Assembly: GCA_945877525.1 (NCBI GenBank)
Contig: CAMDVP010000047.1
Location: forward strand, 1-15,263
Reading direction: 5' to 3'
DNA length: 15,263 nucleotides
Source: an uncultured Clostridia bacterium
Lineage (GTDB): Bacteria; Bacillota; Clostridia; Christensenellales; Aristaeellaceae
Part shown: positions 1-6,869 of the stretch, piece by piece
Position numbering within the stretch: the stretch's first letter is position 1
Layout of the letters: each line of letters starts with the position of its first letter
The notes under the pieces: generated by a model
Database searches by the model: none
Seen by the model: the letters and a program-made list of their open reading frames with translations, nothing else
What the model was told of the DNA's origin: nothing
Position numbers and translations under genes: made by a program

Positions 1-678
1 GGGCCCCGCGGCAGCTACGGCATTGGCGGCGACTACATAAAATCCGTCCGGATGGCGGGAGGCTGTCCTGTCATTCTCTCGGAAACCAACGACCCGGAAC
101 TGATTGCGCAATACATTGACTCCATTGACGGTTTTCTCTGTCCCGGCGGCGGGGATATTGCGCCCCATCTGTACGGGGAGGACCCGGTGCGCGGCATGAG
201 CCATTTTAATATGGATCAGGATGTGTTTGAAATCCAGATGATTAAGGGTTGCGTGGCGGCGAAAAAGCCGGTATTCGGCATCTGCCGGGGCATGCAGGTG
301 CTGAACGTAGCGCTGGGCGGCGAGCTGTACCAGGACATTGACACGGAGGTATCCGCCGTCCACATGGCTCACCGGCAGAAGCAGCCCTTCCCGTATGTTT
401 CCCACTCGGTGGACATTCTGCCCGGCACGCTTTTACATCGCGTAATAGGCCAGGAACGGCTGATGGTCAACTCCCTGCACCATCAGGCCATCAGCAGACC
501 CGGCGCATGGCGGGTCTGCGCCTCGGCCCCGGACGGTATCATTGAGGCGGCGGAGCTTGCAGAGCATCCATTTTTCCTGGGCGTTCAGTGGCACCCGGAG
601 CAGCTGCAGCACAAGGACGCAGCCTCCAGGGCGCTGTTCTCCGCCTTCGCAGCGGCGTGTGCCCACGCTAAAGTGTGA
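1..678 (+). CDS. Gamma-glutamyl-gamma-aminobutyrate hydrolase family protein (peptidase C26, PuuD-like), 5' truncated by window edge
   Basis: The frame is open from base 1, so the ATG at 52 is internal and the gene begins outside the window; 225 residues are visible. It is a class I glutamine amidotransferase-fold hydrolase. The nucleophile sits in FGICRGMQ (Cys at visible residue 95) and the His-Glu pair in QWHPEQ (His198, Glu200). The DYIKSVRMAGGCPVIL segment near the start is typical of the PuuD branch, and only about 10-15 residues seem to be missing compared with the usual length of about 240. Known family members cleave gamma-glutamyl amide bonds, for example gamma-glutamyl-GABA in putrescine breakdown, in the cytoplasm. 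No polyamine genes are visible here, so the substrate is open. The peptide importer downstream suggests that it acts on an imported gamma-glutamyl compound; this is inference. A separate promoter follows, so it is probably not in the opp operon. Confidence 0.9.
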   Translation, partial: GPRGSYGIGGDYIKSVRMAGGCPVILSETNDPELIAQYIDSIDGFLCPGGGDIAPHLYGEDPVRGMSHFNMDQDVFEIQMIKGCVAAKKPVFGICRGMQVLNVALGGELYQDIDTEVSAVHMAHRQKQPFPYVSHSVDILPGTLLHRVIGQERLMVNSLHHQAISRPGAWRVCASAPDGIIEAAELAEHPFFLGVQWHPEQLQHKDAASRALFSAFAAACAHAKV

Positions 679-716
679 AATTGCAGGATTTGTACATGAA
701 AAATGCAATTCCCGCC

Positions 717-745
717 TTGACAAGCCATGTGTTTCCCGTTATTCT
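717..745 (+). promoter_or_regulatory. Sigma-A-type promoter for the opp operon
   Basis: A perfect TTGACA at 717-722 is followed after 17 bases by TATTCT at 740-745 (4 of 6 to consensus). A second TATCAT lies at 745-750 but its spacing is 22. Transcription would start near 752, giving a leader of about 60 bases before the binding-protein gene. An ATGCA-ATG-TGCAT inverted repeat lies in that leader at 767-779. Confidence 0.6.
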
Positions 746-810
746 ATCATTAATTGGTTTTCCGTCATGCAATGTGCATTTGGAAGGCCGTCAAAAAAGG
801 AGGTTCTTTC

Positions 811-2655
811 ATGAAGAAGGTAGTTGCTATCATTCTTTGTCTGACCCTGCTGTTGGGCTGCATGCCCGCCGCCATGGCAGACGGAGAGAAAATCTACACC
901 GCCCTCTATGGCAGCGAGGTTTCCACCCTGAACTACCTGACCAGCGGCACGACCTGGGATCAGACCGTGGGCGCCAATGTGGTGGACACCCTGGTGCAGT
1001 ATGACAGCCACGCGCAGGTGCTGCCCGGCCTGGCCGAAAGCTGGGAGGTTTCCGCCGACGAGCTGACCTGGACCTTCCACCTGCGCCGCGGCGTGAAGTG
1101 GTATGACTACAAGTGCAATCCCGTGGCTGAAGTGACCGCCAACGACTTTGTGGCCGCCCTGAAGTATGTGCTGACCCCCGAATATGAATCCAGCGTATCC
1201 TACCTGGTGACCGACGCGGGCAACATCGTCAACGCCGCCGAATATGAAAACGGTGAGATCACCGATTTCGATCTGGTGGGCGTAAAGGCCGTCGATGACT
1301 ACACCCTGCAGTATACCCTGACCAAGCCCACCCCCTACTTCGTCTCCTGCATGACCTATGGCTGCTTCATGCCCGCCTACGGCCCGCAGCTGGAGGAGCT
1401 GGGCGCGGAGTTCGCCACCGCCTGCGACAAGATGTACTACTGCGGCGCGTTCATCCTCACCGAGTTCGAGCCCCAGGTAAAGCATGTGTACGTGAAGAAC
1501 GTCAACAACTGGGACGCCGAGAACGTGTACCTGGACGGCATTCACCGCATCTACAACTCCGAAGCCGGCACCCTGGCGCCTATCATGGCCCAGCGCGGCG
1601 AGGTTGACAGCGCCGAACTGAGCAACGATGTGGTGGACGAGTGGCTGGCCACCAACCCCGACATCGTGGTGCGTGATCGCGCTATCCCTGATTACAGCTA
1701 CTTCTACTGCTTCAACTTCGATCCTCAGTACGACGCGGAATACGGCCCCGAAAACTGGCTGATCGCTGTGAACAACGCCAATTTCCGCCACTCCATCATG
1801 AGCGCGTTCGACCGGCTGTACTCCATGCGCGCCATCGAGCCCAACGACCCTGCCTCTGTGCTGCAGAACACCATCACCCCCGCCACCTTCGTGGAGGTGA
1901 ACGGCACCGACTTCACCGCCCTCGCTCCCTTTGACGGCGTTGAAGAGAACTACTTCAACACCGAAAAGGCCCTCGAATACAAGGCCAAGGCCATTGAGGA
2001 GCTGACCGCCGCGGGCTGCACCTTCCCCGTGACCATGGTCATCACCTACAAGTCCGGCTCCACCGACTGGGAGAACGAGTCCATCCTGCTCAAGCAGCAG
2101 CTGGAAGGCGTGCTGGGTACCGACTACATCAACTGCGTGCTGCTGGCCGGCCCCTCCGAGTCCTTCCTGTCCAAGACCCGCCGCGCGGGCATGTACAGCT
2201 TCATGAAGTGCAACTGGGGCGGCGACTTCATGGATCCCGCCACCTGGACCGATCCCTTCGCTGAAGACTTCAACGATGACGGCACCCACAAGGGCAACAG
2301 CTACAACAAGATGGACCAGATGCTGGACGGCGATACCTACGCCGAGACCAAGGCTGTCCTGACCGAGTACTACGCCGCCGTGGCCGAGGCCAAGGCCGTG
2401 ACCACCGACACCGCCGAGCGCTACACCAAGTTTGCCGCCGCCGAGCGTATGCTGCTGGACAACGCCATCGTGGTGCCTTACTACATTTCTCCCGCCACCT
2501 ATCAGGTGACCAAGCTGAACATCTTTGAAGGCGCCTACGCTCCCTTCGGCATGAGCAACCTGCGCTTCAAGTATCAGCACCTGCACGACGAGTATATCAC
2601 CGTCGCCGAATATGAGGCTGCCTACGCCGATTGGCTGGAGGCCATGGGCAAGTAA
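811..2655 (+). CDS. oppA: Peptide ABC transporter substrate-binding protein (SBP_bac_5, OppA/DppA type)
   Basis: This is the extracytoplasmic receptor of the importer encoded downstream. The ATG at 811 is chosen because AAGGAGG ends 8 bases upstream and the protein then opens with a signal peptide; the in-frame ATG at 754 lacks both. The product is 614 residues. The segment VLPGLAESWEVSADELTWTF and the following HLRRGVKWYD are the classical SBP_bac_5 signature, near residues 70-100, followed by TANDFVAALKYVL. The signal peptide MKKVVAIILCLTLLLGC ends in an LLGC sequence that could be a lipobox (Cys17), which would make it a membrane-tethered lipoprotein as expected in a Gram-positive. A later AMA-DG site would fit ordinary cleavage instead. 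The C-terminal half has the usual aromatic-rich lobe. Peptide specificity cannot be read. The gene is separated from the permeases by a strong hairpin. Confidence 0.93.
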   Translation: MKKVVAIILCLTLLLGCMPAAMADGEKIYTALYGSEVSTLNYLTSGTTWDQTVGANVVDTLVQYDSHAQVLPGLAESWEVSADELTWTFHLRRGVKWYDYKCNPVAEVTANDFVAALKYVLTPEYESSVSYLVTDAGNIVNAAEYENGEITDFDLVGVKAVDDYTLQYTLTKPTPYFVSCMTYGCFMPAYGPQLEELGAEFATACDKMYYCGAFILTEFEPQVKHVYVKNVNNWDAENVYLDGIHRIYNSEAGTLAPIMAQRGEVDSAELSNDVVDEWLATNPDIVVRDRAIPDYSYFYCFNFDPQYDAEYGPENWLIAVNNANFRHSIMSAFDRLYSMRAIEPNDPASVLQNTITPATFVEVNGTDFTALAPFDGVEENYFNTEKALEYKAKAIEELTAAGCTFPVTMVITYKSGSTDWENESILLKQQLEGVLGTDYINCVLLAGPSESFLSKTRRAGMYSFMKCNWGGDFMDPATWTDPFAEDFNDDGTHKGNSYNKMDQMLDGDTYAETKAVLTEYYAAVAEAKAVTTDTAERYTKFAAAERMLLDNAIVVPYYISPATYQVTKLNIFEGAYAPFGMSNLRFKYQHLHDEYITVAEYEAAYADWLEAMGK

Positions 2656-2683
2656 TCCGTTCGGTTCAAAGCACCGGTTATCA

Positions 2684-2714
2684 GGGGGAAACTCCGCCCG
2701 TCGGAGTTTCTCCC
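2684..2714 (+). terminator. Strong intercistronic hairpin between binding protein and permease genes
   Basis: The arms GGGGGAAACTCCG (2684-2696) and CGGAGTTTCTCCC (2702-2714) form a 13-bp stem with one G-U pair and a 5-base loop. The following sequence, TTCCCTTGTTTATT, is T-rich but not a clean tract. This fits a leaky terminator or a 3' mRNA-stabilising structure that keeps the binding protein in excess over the membrane subunits, a common arrangement in ABC importer operons. Confidence 0.7.
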
Positions 2715-2814
2715 TTCCCTTGTTTATTCCCATCGCGCATTTTCCGAGAATTTGTTCCCGATTTTCCATCATCACCGGCGGAAATGGCTGCGTGCGCTGC
2801 CCGCCCGCCCAACA

Positions 2815-2820
2815 GAGAGG
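2815..2820 (+). promoter_or_regulatory. Ribosome binding site deciding a GTG start for oppB
   Basis: GAGAGG lies 9 bases before GTG at 2830. This supports the GTG over the in-frame ATG at 2752, which would add a basic 26-residue extension encoded in the intergenic region. Confidence 0.65.
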
Positions 2821-2829
2821 AAGACGAAC

Positions 2830-3774
2830 GTGGCAGCATATCTGGGCAAGCGGTTTCTCCGCTCCATGGTGACCCTGCTGATTATTCTCTCCATCGTGTT
2901 CATTCTCGTGCGGCAGATGCCCATTGAGGGGTATTTTCCCAATATCGAGAAGATGAGCGACGAAATGATTCAAAACGGCCTGCATCAAATGGGGCTGGAT
3001 CAGCCGATTCTGGTACAGCTGGGCAATTTCTTCAAAAACCTGATTCTTCACGGCGATCTTGGCACCTCGCGGGTGTACCGCAACAATGTGCCTGTGGCGG
3101 AAATCCTCGCACCCAAGATTCCCGTTTCCATCAAGCTGGGCTCGCTGTCGCTGCTGGTCTCGCTGCTGGTGGGGCTTCCCATGGGCACGCTGATGGCCAA
3201 GTACAAGGGCCGCTTCTTTGACCATTTGGGCACCGGCTTTATCGTATTTATCAACGCGGTGCCCGCAGCGGTGTACTATCTGTTCATCCAGCTCTACGGC
3301 TCAGAGCTTTTGCACATCAGCATGCTCTTTGACGAAAGCAAGGCCGTCAGCTGGATCCTTCCGGTATTCTCCATGTCCCTTGGCAATATCGCCTACTACG
3401 CCATGTGGCTTCGGCGCTACATGGTGGACGAAAGCCGCAAGGATTATGTGATGCTGGCCCGCATCAAGGGTGCCAATGAAAACCGCATCATGTTCCGCCA
3501 TGTGTTCCGCAATTCCTTCGTGCCCCTGGCGCAGTATATCCCCACCTCTTTCCTGAACACGGTTATCGGCTCCATCTACATCGAGTCGCTTTACTCCATT
3601 CCCGGCATGGGCGGCCTGCTGGTGGACGTGGTGAAGAAGCAGGACAACGCCCAGGTGCAGGGCATCGTGCTGCTCTACGCCTGCGTGGGCGTGATTGGCC
3701 TTCTGCTTGGCGACCTGATGATGGTTGTTCTGGATCCCCGCATCAACCTGGTCAAGAAGGGAGGCGACCGCTGA
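2830..3774 (+). CDS. oppB: Peptide ABC transporter permease, OppB/DppB type
   Basis: This is one half of the transmembrane channel. With the GTG start the protein is 314 residues and opens with a short cytoplasmic AAYLGKRFLRS followed at once by the first hydrophobic span, as in OppB and DppB. The next stretch is the long extracytoplasmic loop with GLDQPILVQLGNFF. The conserved BPD_transp_1 EAA loop, which docks onto the ATPase, is VMLARIKGANENRIMFRHVF, near residues 205-225. The segment IPGMGGLLVDVV is also typical of the family. Its TGA shares its last base with the ATG of the next gene (TGATG at 3772-3776), so the two permeases are probably translationally coupled. The assignment as OppB rather than another peptide, nickel or dipeptide permease rests on operon order. 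Confidence 0.93.
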   Translation: MAAYLGKRFLRSMVTLLIILSIVFILVRQMPIEGYFPNIEKMSDEMIQNGLHQMGLDQPILVQLGNFFKNLILHGDLGTSRVYRNNVPVAEILAPKIPVSIKLGSLSLLVSLLVGLPMGTLMAKYKGRFFDHLGTGFIVFINAVPAAVYYLFIQLYGSELLHISMLFDESKAVSWILPVFSMSLGNIAYYAMWLRRYMVDESRKDYVMLARIKGANENRIMFRHVFRNSFVPLAQYIPTSFLNTVIGSIYIESLYSIPGMGGLLVDVVKKQDNAQVQGIVLLYACVGVIGLLLGDLMMVVLDPRINLVKKGGDR

Positions 3775-4775
3775 TGGCTATCCTGAAGCATCCGAAGCTG
3801 GAGCAGCTGGAACAGCACTGCACCGAGGCCCTGAAGGAAGACCTGTCCAATGCGGAGCTGTTCTCCTTCGCGCAGTTTGACGAGGCGGAGGTGGAGCGCA
3901 CCGGTGTGAGCAACTATTCCTACTGGCGCTCCACTCTGCGGGCCTTCAGCAAAAACAAGGTGGCCATGTTTCTGCTGATCGTTATGCTGTCGGTGGTTGT
4001 GTTCACCTTCATTCAGCCCTACCTTCCCGGCCAGTACGATCCTTTCCTGGTCAATAACGGCGCCAACGGTCTCCCGCTGAAAAACAAGGCGCCCTCCGCC
4101 GAGCATTGGCTGGGCACCAACTCCATTGGTCAGGATCTGTGGGCCCGCATCTGGAGCGGCACGCGCACATCGCTGTTCATCGGCATTGCCGTAGCCTGCA
4201 TCGAGGCTGTCGTGGGCATTCTTATGGGCGTGATGTGGGGCTACATCCGCAAGCTGGACTTCCTGTTCACCGAAATCTACAACGTGCTGGATAACATCCC
4301 CACCACCATTATCCTGATTCTTGTGTCCTTCGTGCTCAAGCCCGGCGTGGGCACCATCATCTTCGCCATGAGCATCACAGGGTGGATCGGCAGGGCGCGC
4401 TTCATCCGCAACCAGGTCATGATCATCCGCGACCGCGACTACAACGTGGCCTCCCGGTGTCTTGGCACCAGCACCTGGCGCATCATCATGAAGAACCTCC
4501 TTCCCTATCTGGTCAGCGTCATTATGCTGCGCATGGCCCTGTCCATTCCCGGCGCCATCGGCAGCGAGGTGTTCATTACCTACATCGGTCTTGGTCTGCC
4601 CGCCACCACCCCCAGCCTGGGCAACCTGATCAACGAGGGCCGTAAGCTGATGATGATGCCCAACCTGCGCTATCAGCTGATTTACCCCACGATTCTCCTG
4701 TCCATCGTGACCATTTCGTTCTACATGATCGGCAACGCCTTCTCCGACGCGGCTGACCCCAAGAACCATATTTGA
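3774..4775 (+). CDS. oppC: Peptide ABC transporter permease, OppC/DppC type
   Basis: This is the second channel subunit, 333 residues. The first 55 residues are cytoplasmic and charged, then SYWRSTLRAFSKNKVAMFLL leads into the first membrane span, as expected for the OppC N-terminal domain. The HWLGTNSIGQDLWARIWSG motif after the first loop is a hallmark of the OppC/DppC branch. The EAA docking loop includes NVASRCLGTSTWRIIMKNLL, near residues 222-245. The ATG overlaps the stop of oppB by one base and is preceded by AAGGGAGG, so expression is coupled to it. The C-terminal span is followed by a short tail ending DPKNHI. Nothing is missing or broken. Confidence 0.94.
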   Translation: MAILKHPKLEQLEQHCTEALKEDLSNAELFSFAQFDEAEVERTGVSNYSYWRSTLRAFSKNKVAMFLLIVMLSVVVFTFIQPYLPGQYDPFLVNNGANGLPLKNKAPSAEHWLGTNSIGQDLWARIWSGTRTSLFIGIAVACIEAVVGILMGVMWGYIRKLDFLFTEIYNVLDNIPTTIILILVSFVLKPGVGTIIFAMSITGWIGRARFIRNQVMIIRDRDYNVASRCLGTSTWRIIMKNLLPYLVSVIMLRMALSIPGAIGSEVFITYIGLGLPATTPSLGNLINEGRKLMMMPNLRYQLIYPTILLSIVTISFYMIGNAFSDAADPKNHI

Positions 4776-4794
4776 CGAAGGGAGCGCAGAAGAT

Positions 4795-5901
4795 ATGAGC
4801 AAGCCTATTCTTTCCGTCCGCGACCTTCATGTGAAGTTCCGCCTCCGGGGCAAGGTGCTCCACGCCCTGCGGGGTGTGAGCCTGGATGTGATGGAGGGTG
4901 AAAGCCTGGCCATTGTAGGCGAGTCTGGCTGCGGCAAATCGGTGCTGAACAAGAACTTCATCGGCCTGCTGGATCCCAACGGATTCATCGAGCAGGGTTC
5001 TATCCGCTACTATGGCATGGGCACCAAGATGAGCCATCACCCTGCCTTCGGCAAGGATGAGGAGGGGCGGCCCTATATCGACCTTGCCCAGTTTAAGCAG
5101 AACGAGGACTGGCTGCGCATCCGCGGCAGCGAGGTGTGCATGATCCCCCAGGATCCCATGACCAGCCTGAACCCGCTGAAAACCATTGGCTGGCAGATTG
5201 CCGAGGCCCTTGAGCTGCACCGCGGCATGAAGGGCAAGATGGCCCATGACGAGGTCATCCACATCCTGGAGGATGTGCGCATCGACGACCCTGAGCGCCG
5301 CTACAGGCAATACCCCCACGAGCTGTCCGGCGGCATGCGGCAGCGCATTGTCATCGCCATCGCTATCGCCTGCCAGCCGAAAATCCTCATCTGCGACGAG
5401 CCCACCACCGCCCTGGACGTGACCATCCAGGCTCAGGTGCTAACGCTGCTCAAGGAACTGAAGGAAAAATACAACCTGACCATTATCTTCATCACCCACG
5501 ACCTGGGCGTGGTGGCCAACATTGCCGAGCGTGTGGCCGTCATGTATGCCGGTGATATTGTGGAGCTGGGCATGGTCAACGAGATTTTCTATGATCCGCG
5601 GCACCCCTACACCTGGGCACTGCTTTCTTCCCTGCCCCAGCTGGGCCACCGGGGCGAGGAACTGTATTCCATCAAGGGCACCCCGCCCAACCTGTTCAAG
5701 GAAATCCGCGGCGACGCCTTCGCCGCCCGCAACCCCCATGCGCTGGTGATCGACCACAGGGAGCAGCCCCCGTATTTTGAAATTTCCCCCACCCACAAGG
5801 CCCGCACCTGGCTGCTGGATCCCCGCGCACCCAAGGTAGAGCCCCCCAAGGGCATCCGAAAGCTGAAGGAACTGGGAGGTGAAGCTCATGGAGCAGAATA
5901 A
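4795..5901 (+). CDS. oppD: Peptide ABC transporter ATP-binding protein, OppD/DppD type, lacking the C-terminal cysteines
   Basis: This is one of the two nucleotide-binding subunits that power uptake, 368 residues. Visible motifs are Walker A GESGCGKS (42-49), Q-loop IPQDPMTSLNP (about 117-127), signature LSGGM (177-181), Walker B ILICDEPTTALD (197-208) and the switch His in ITHDLGVV (about 233-240). AAGGGAG lies 10 bases before the ATG. The C-terminal oligopeptide-transporter extension is present (IKGTPPNLF onward), but each of the four cysteines that can bind a 4Fe-4S cluster in many OppD/DppD proteins is replaced: GD for GC, RNP for RCP, ID for IC, and RTW for RCW. The stretch around residues 80-105 between Walker A and the Q-loop is longer than in short family members. 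The end overlaps the next gene by 14 bases. Confidence 0.95.
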   Translation: MSKPILSVRDLHVKFRLRGKVLHALRGVSLDVMEGESLAIVGESGCGKSVLNKNFIGLLDPNGFIEQGSIRYYGMGTKMSHHPAFGKDEEGRPYIDLAQFKQNEDWLRIRGSEVCMIPQDPMTSLNPLKTIGWQIAEALELHRGMKGKMAHDEVIHILEDVRIDDPERRYRQYPHELSGGMRQRIVIAIAIACQPKILICDEPTTALDVTIQAQVLTLLKELKEKYNLTIIFITHDLGVVANIAERVAVMYAGDIVELGMVNEIFYDPRHPYTWALLSSLPQLGHRGEELYSIKGTPPNLFKEIRGDAFAARNPHALVIDHREQPPYFEISPTHKARTWLLDPRAPKVEPPKGIRKLKELGGEAHGAE

Positions 5902-6820
5902 CCGAGAGGTCATTCTCAGCGTCCGCGACCTGAAGGTGGCCTTTGGCAACCGCAGACACCGGTTTGAGGCCGTCAAGGGCGTGAGCTTCGATGTGTACAA
6001 GGGTGAAACCTTCGGCATCGTGGGCGAGTCCGGCTCCGGCAAAACCACCATCGGCCGCAGCGTCATTCGCGTCTATCCCGCCACTTCCGGCTCCATCCGT
6101 TTCCACGGACAGGAAATCACCGGCCACATCAGCAAGGCCCTTGACCGGGATATTACCAACAAAATTCAGATGATCTTCCAGGATCCCATGGCCTCGCTGA
6201 ACGAGCGTGCGAAGATTGACTACATTGTTTCCGAGGGGCTGCAGGGCCGTGGGCTGAGTCGCCAGGAAATCCGCAGCCGGGTGGACAGGGCGCTGGCGGA
6301 TGTTGGGCTTCTGCCCGAATTTGCCTCCCGCTTCCCGCACGAATTCTCCGGCGGGCAGCGCCAGCGCATCGGCATTGCCCGTGCGCTGGTGATGAACCCC
6401 GAATTCATCATTGCCGACGAGCCCATTTCCGCCCTGGACGTGTCCATCCGTGCCCAGGTGCTGAACCTGATGAGCCAGCTGCAGCGGGAGCGTGGCCTGA
6501 CCTACCTGTTTATCAGCCACGACCTGAGCGTCATGCGCTTCATCTGCGACCGAATCGCGGTGATTCACAAGGGACTGATTGTCGAAATGGCCGATACGGA
6601 GCAGCTGTTCCGTCATCCGCTGCACCCCTACACCCGGGCGCTGCTGTCGGCCATTCCCCAACCCAACCCCGATGTGGAGAAGCACAAGGTGCTGGAGGTC
6701 TATGACCCTACCTGCCATCATTACGAAACCAACCCGCCCGCCTGGATGGAAATCGAGCCCGGCCACCATGTGCTGGCCAACGACGAGGAGCTTGCCGACT
6801 ACCGCGGCAGGCTGAAATAA
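5888..6820 (+). CDS. oppF: Peptide ABC transporter ATP-binding protein, OppF/DppF type
   Basis: This is the second ATPase, paired with OppD; 310 residues. Motifs are Walker A GESGSGKT (46-53), Q-loop MIFQDPMASLN, signature FSGGQRQR, Walker B FIIADEPISALD and the switch His in FISHDLSVM. The ATG at 5888 is preferred over GTG at 5879 because GGAGG ends 8 bases before it. Initiation inside the last codons of oppD implies translational coupling. The C-terminal tail with YDPTCHHYE and EIEPGHHVLAN is characteristic of OppF proteins of Gram-positive bacteria. It is the last gene of the operon and runs into a strong terminator one base after the stop codon. Confidence 0.95.
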   Translation: MEQNNREVILSVRDLKVAFGNRRHRFEAVKGVSFDVYKGETFGIVGESGSGKTTIGRSVIRVYPATSGSIRFHGQEITGHISKALDRDITNKIQMIFQDPMASLNERAKIDYIVSEGLQGRGLSRQEIRSRVDRALADVGLLPEFASRFPHEFSGGQRQRIGIARALVMNPEFIIADEPISALDVSIRAQVLNLMSQLQRERGLTYLFISHDLSVMRFICDRIAVIHKGLIVEMADTEQLFRHPLHPYTRALLSAIPQPNPDVEKHKVLEVYDPTCHHYETNPPAWMEIEPGHHVLANDEELADYRGRLK

Positions 6821-6860
6821 AAGAGAGCCCGGAGGAACAAGCGCTCCTCCGGGCTCTTTT
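6821..6860. terminator. Bidirectional rho-independent terminator between convergent operons
   Basis: AGAGCCCGGAGGA (6824-6836) pairs perfectly with TCCTCCGGGCTCT (6845-6857) around an 8-base loop. On the plus strand it is followed by TTT and on the minus strand by CTTTTATTTC. It lies between oppF and the minus-strand CapA-like gene, whose stop codon is at 6870-6872, so it can serve both. Confidence 0.92.
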
Positions 6861-6869
6861 GCATCTTGA

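Noticed and set aside
676..710. A terminator after the C26-type hydrolase gene
   Set aside because: The AATTGCA/TGCAATT stem has only 7 AT-rich pairs with an 18-base loop and no T tract, so it is unlikely to terminate transcription.
2752..2829. An N-terminal extension of the first permease starting at ATG 2752
   Set aside because: The extra 26 residues are basic and unlike the start of OppB proteins, there is no ribosome site, and the GTG at 2830 has one and begins just before the first membrane span.
739..3225. A long open frame of over 800 codons on the minus strand
   Set aside because: It is antisense to the binding protein and first permease, which carry clear family motifs. Its product is low-complexity, rich in Gly, His, Val and Gln, as expected when strongly G/C third positions remove stop codons on the opposite strand.
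3675..4802. A 375-codon open frame on the minus strand
   Set aside because: It mirrors the oppC gene, is His/Gln/Asp rich, has no recognisable motif and no promoter or terminator of its own.
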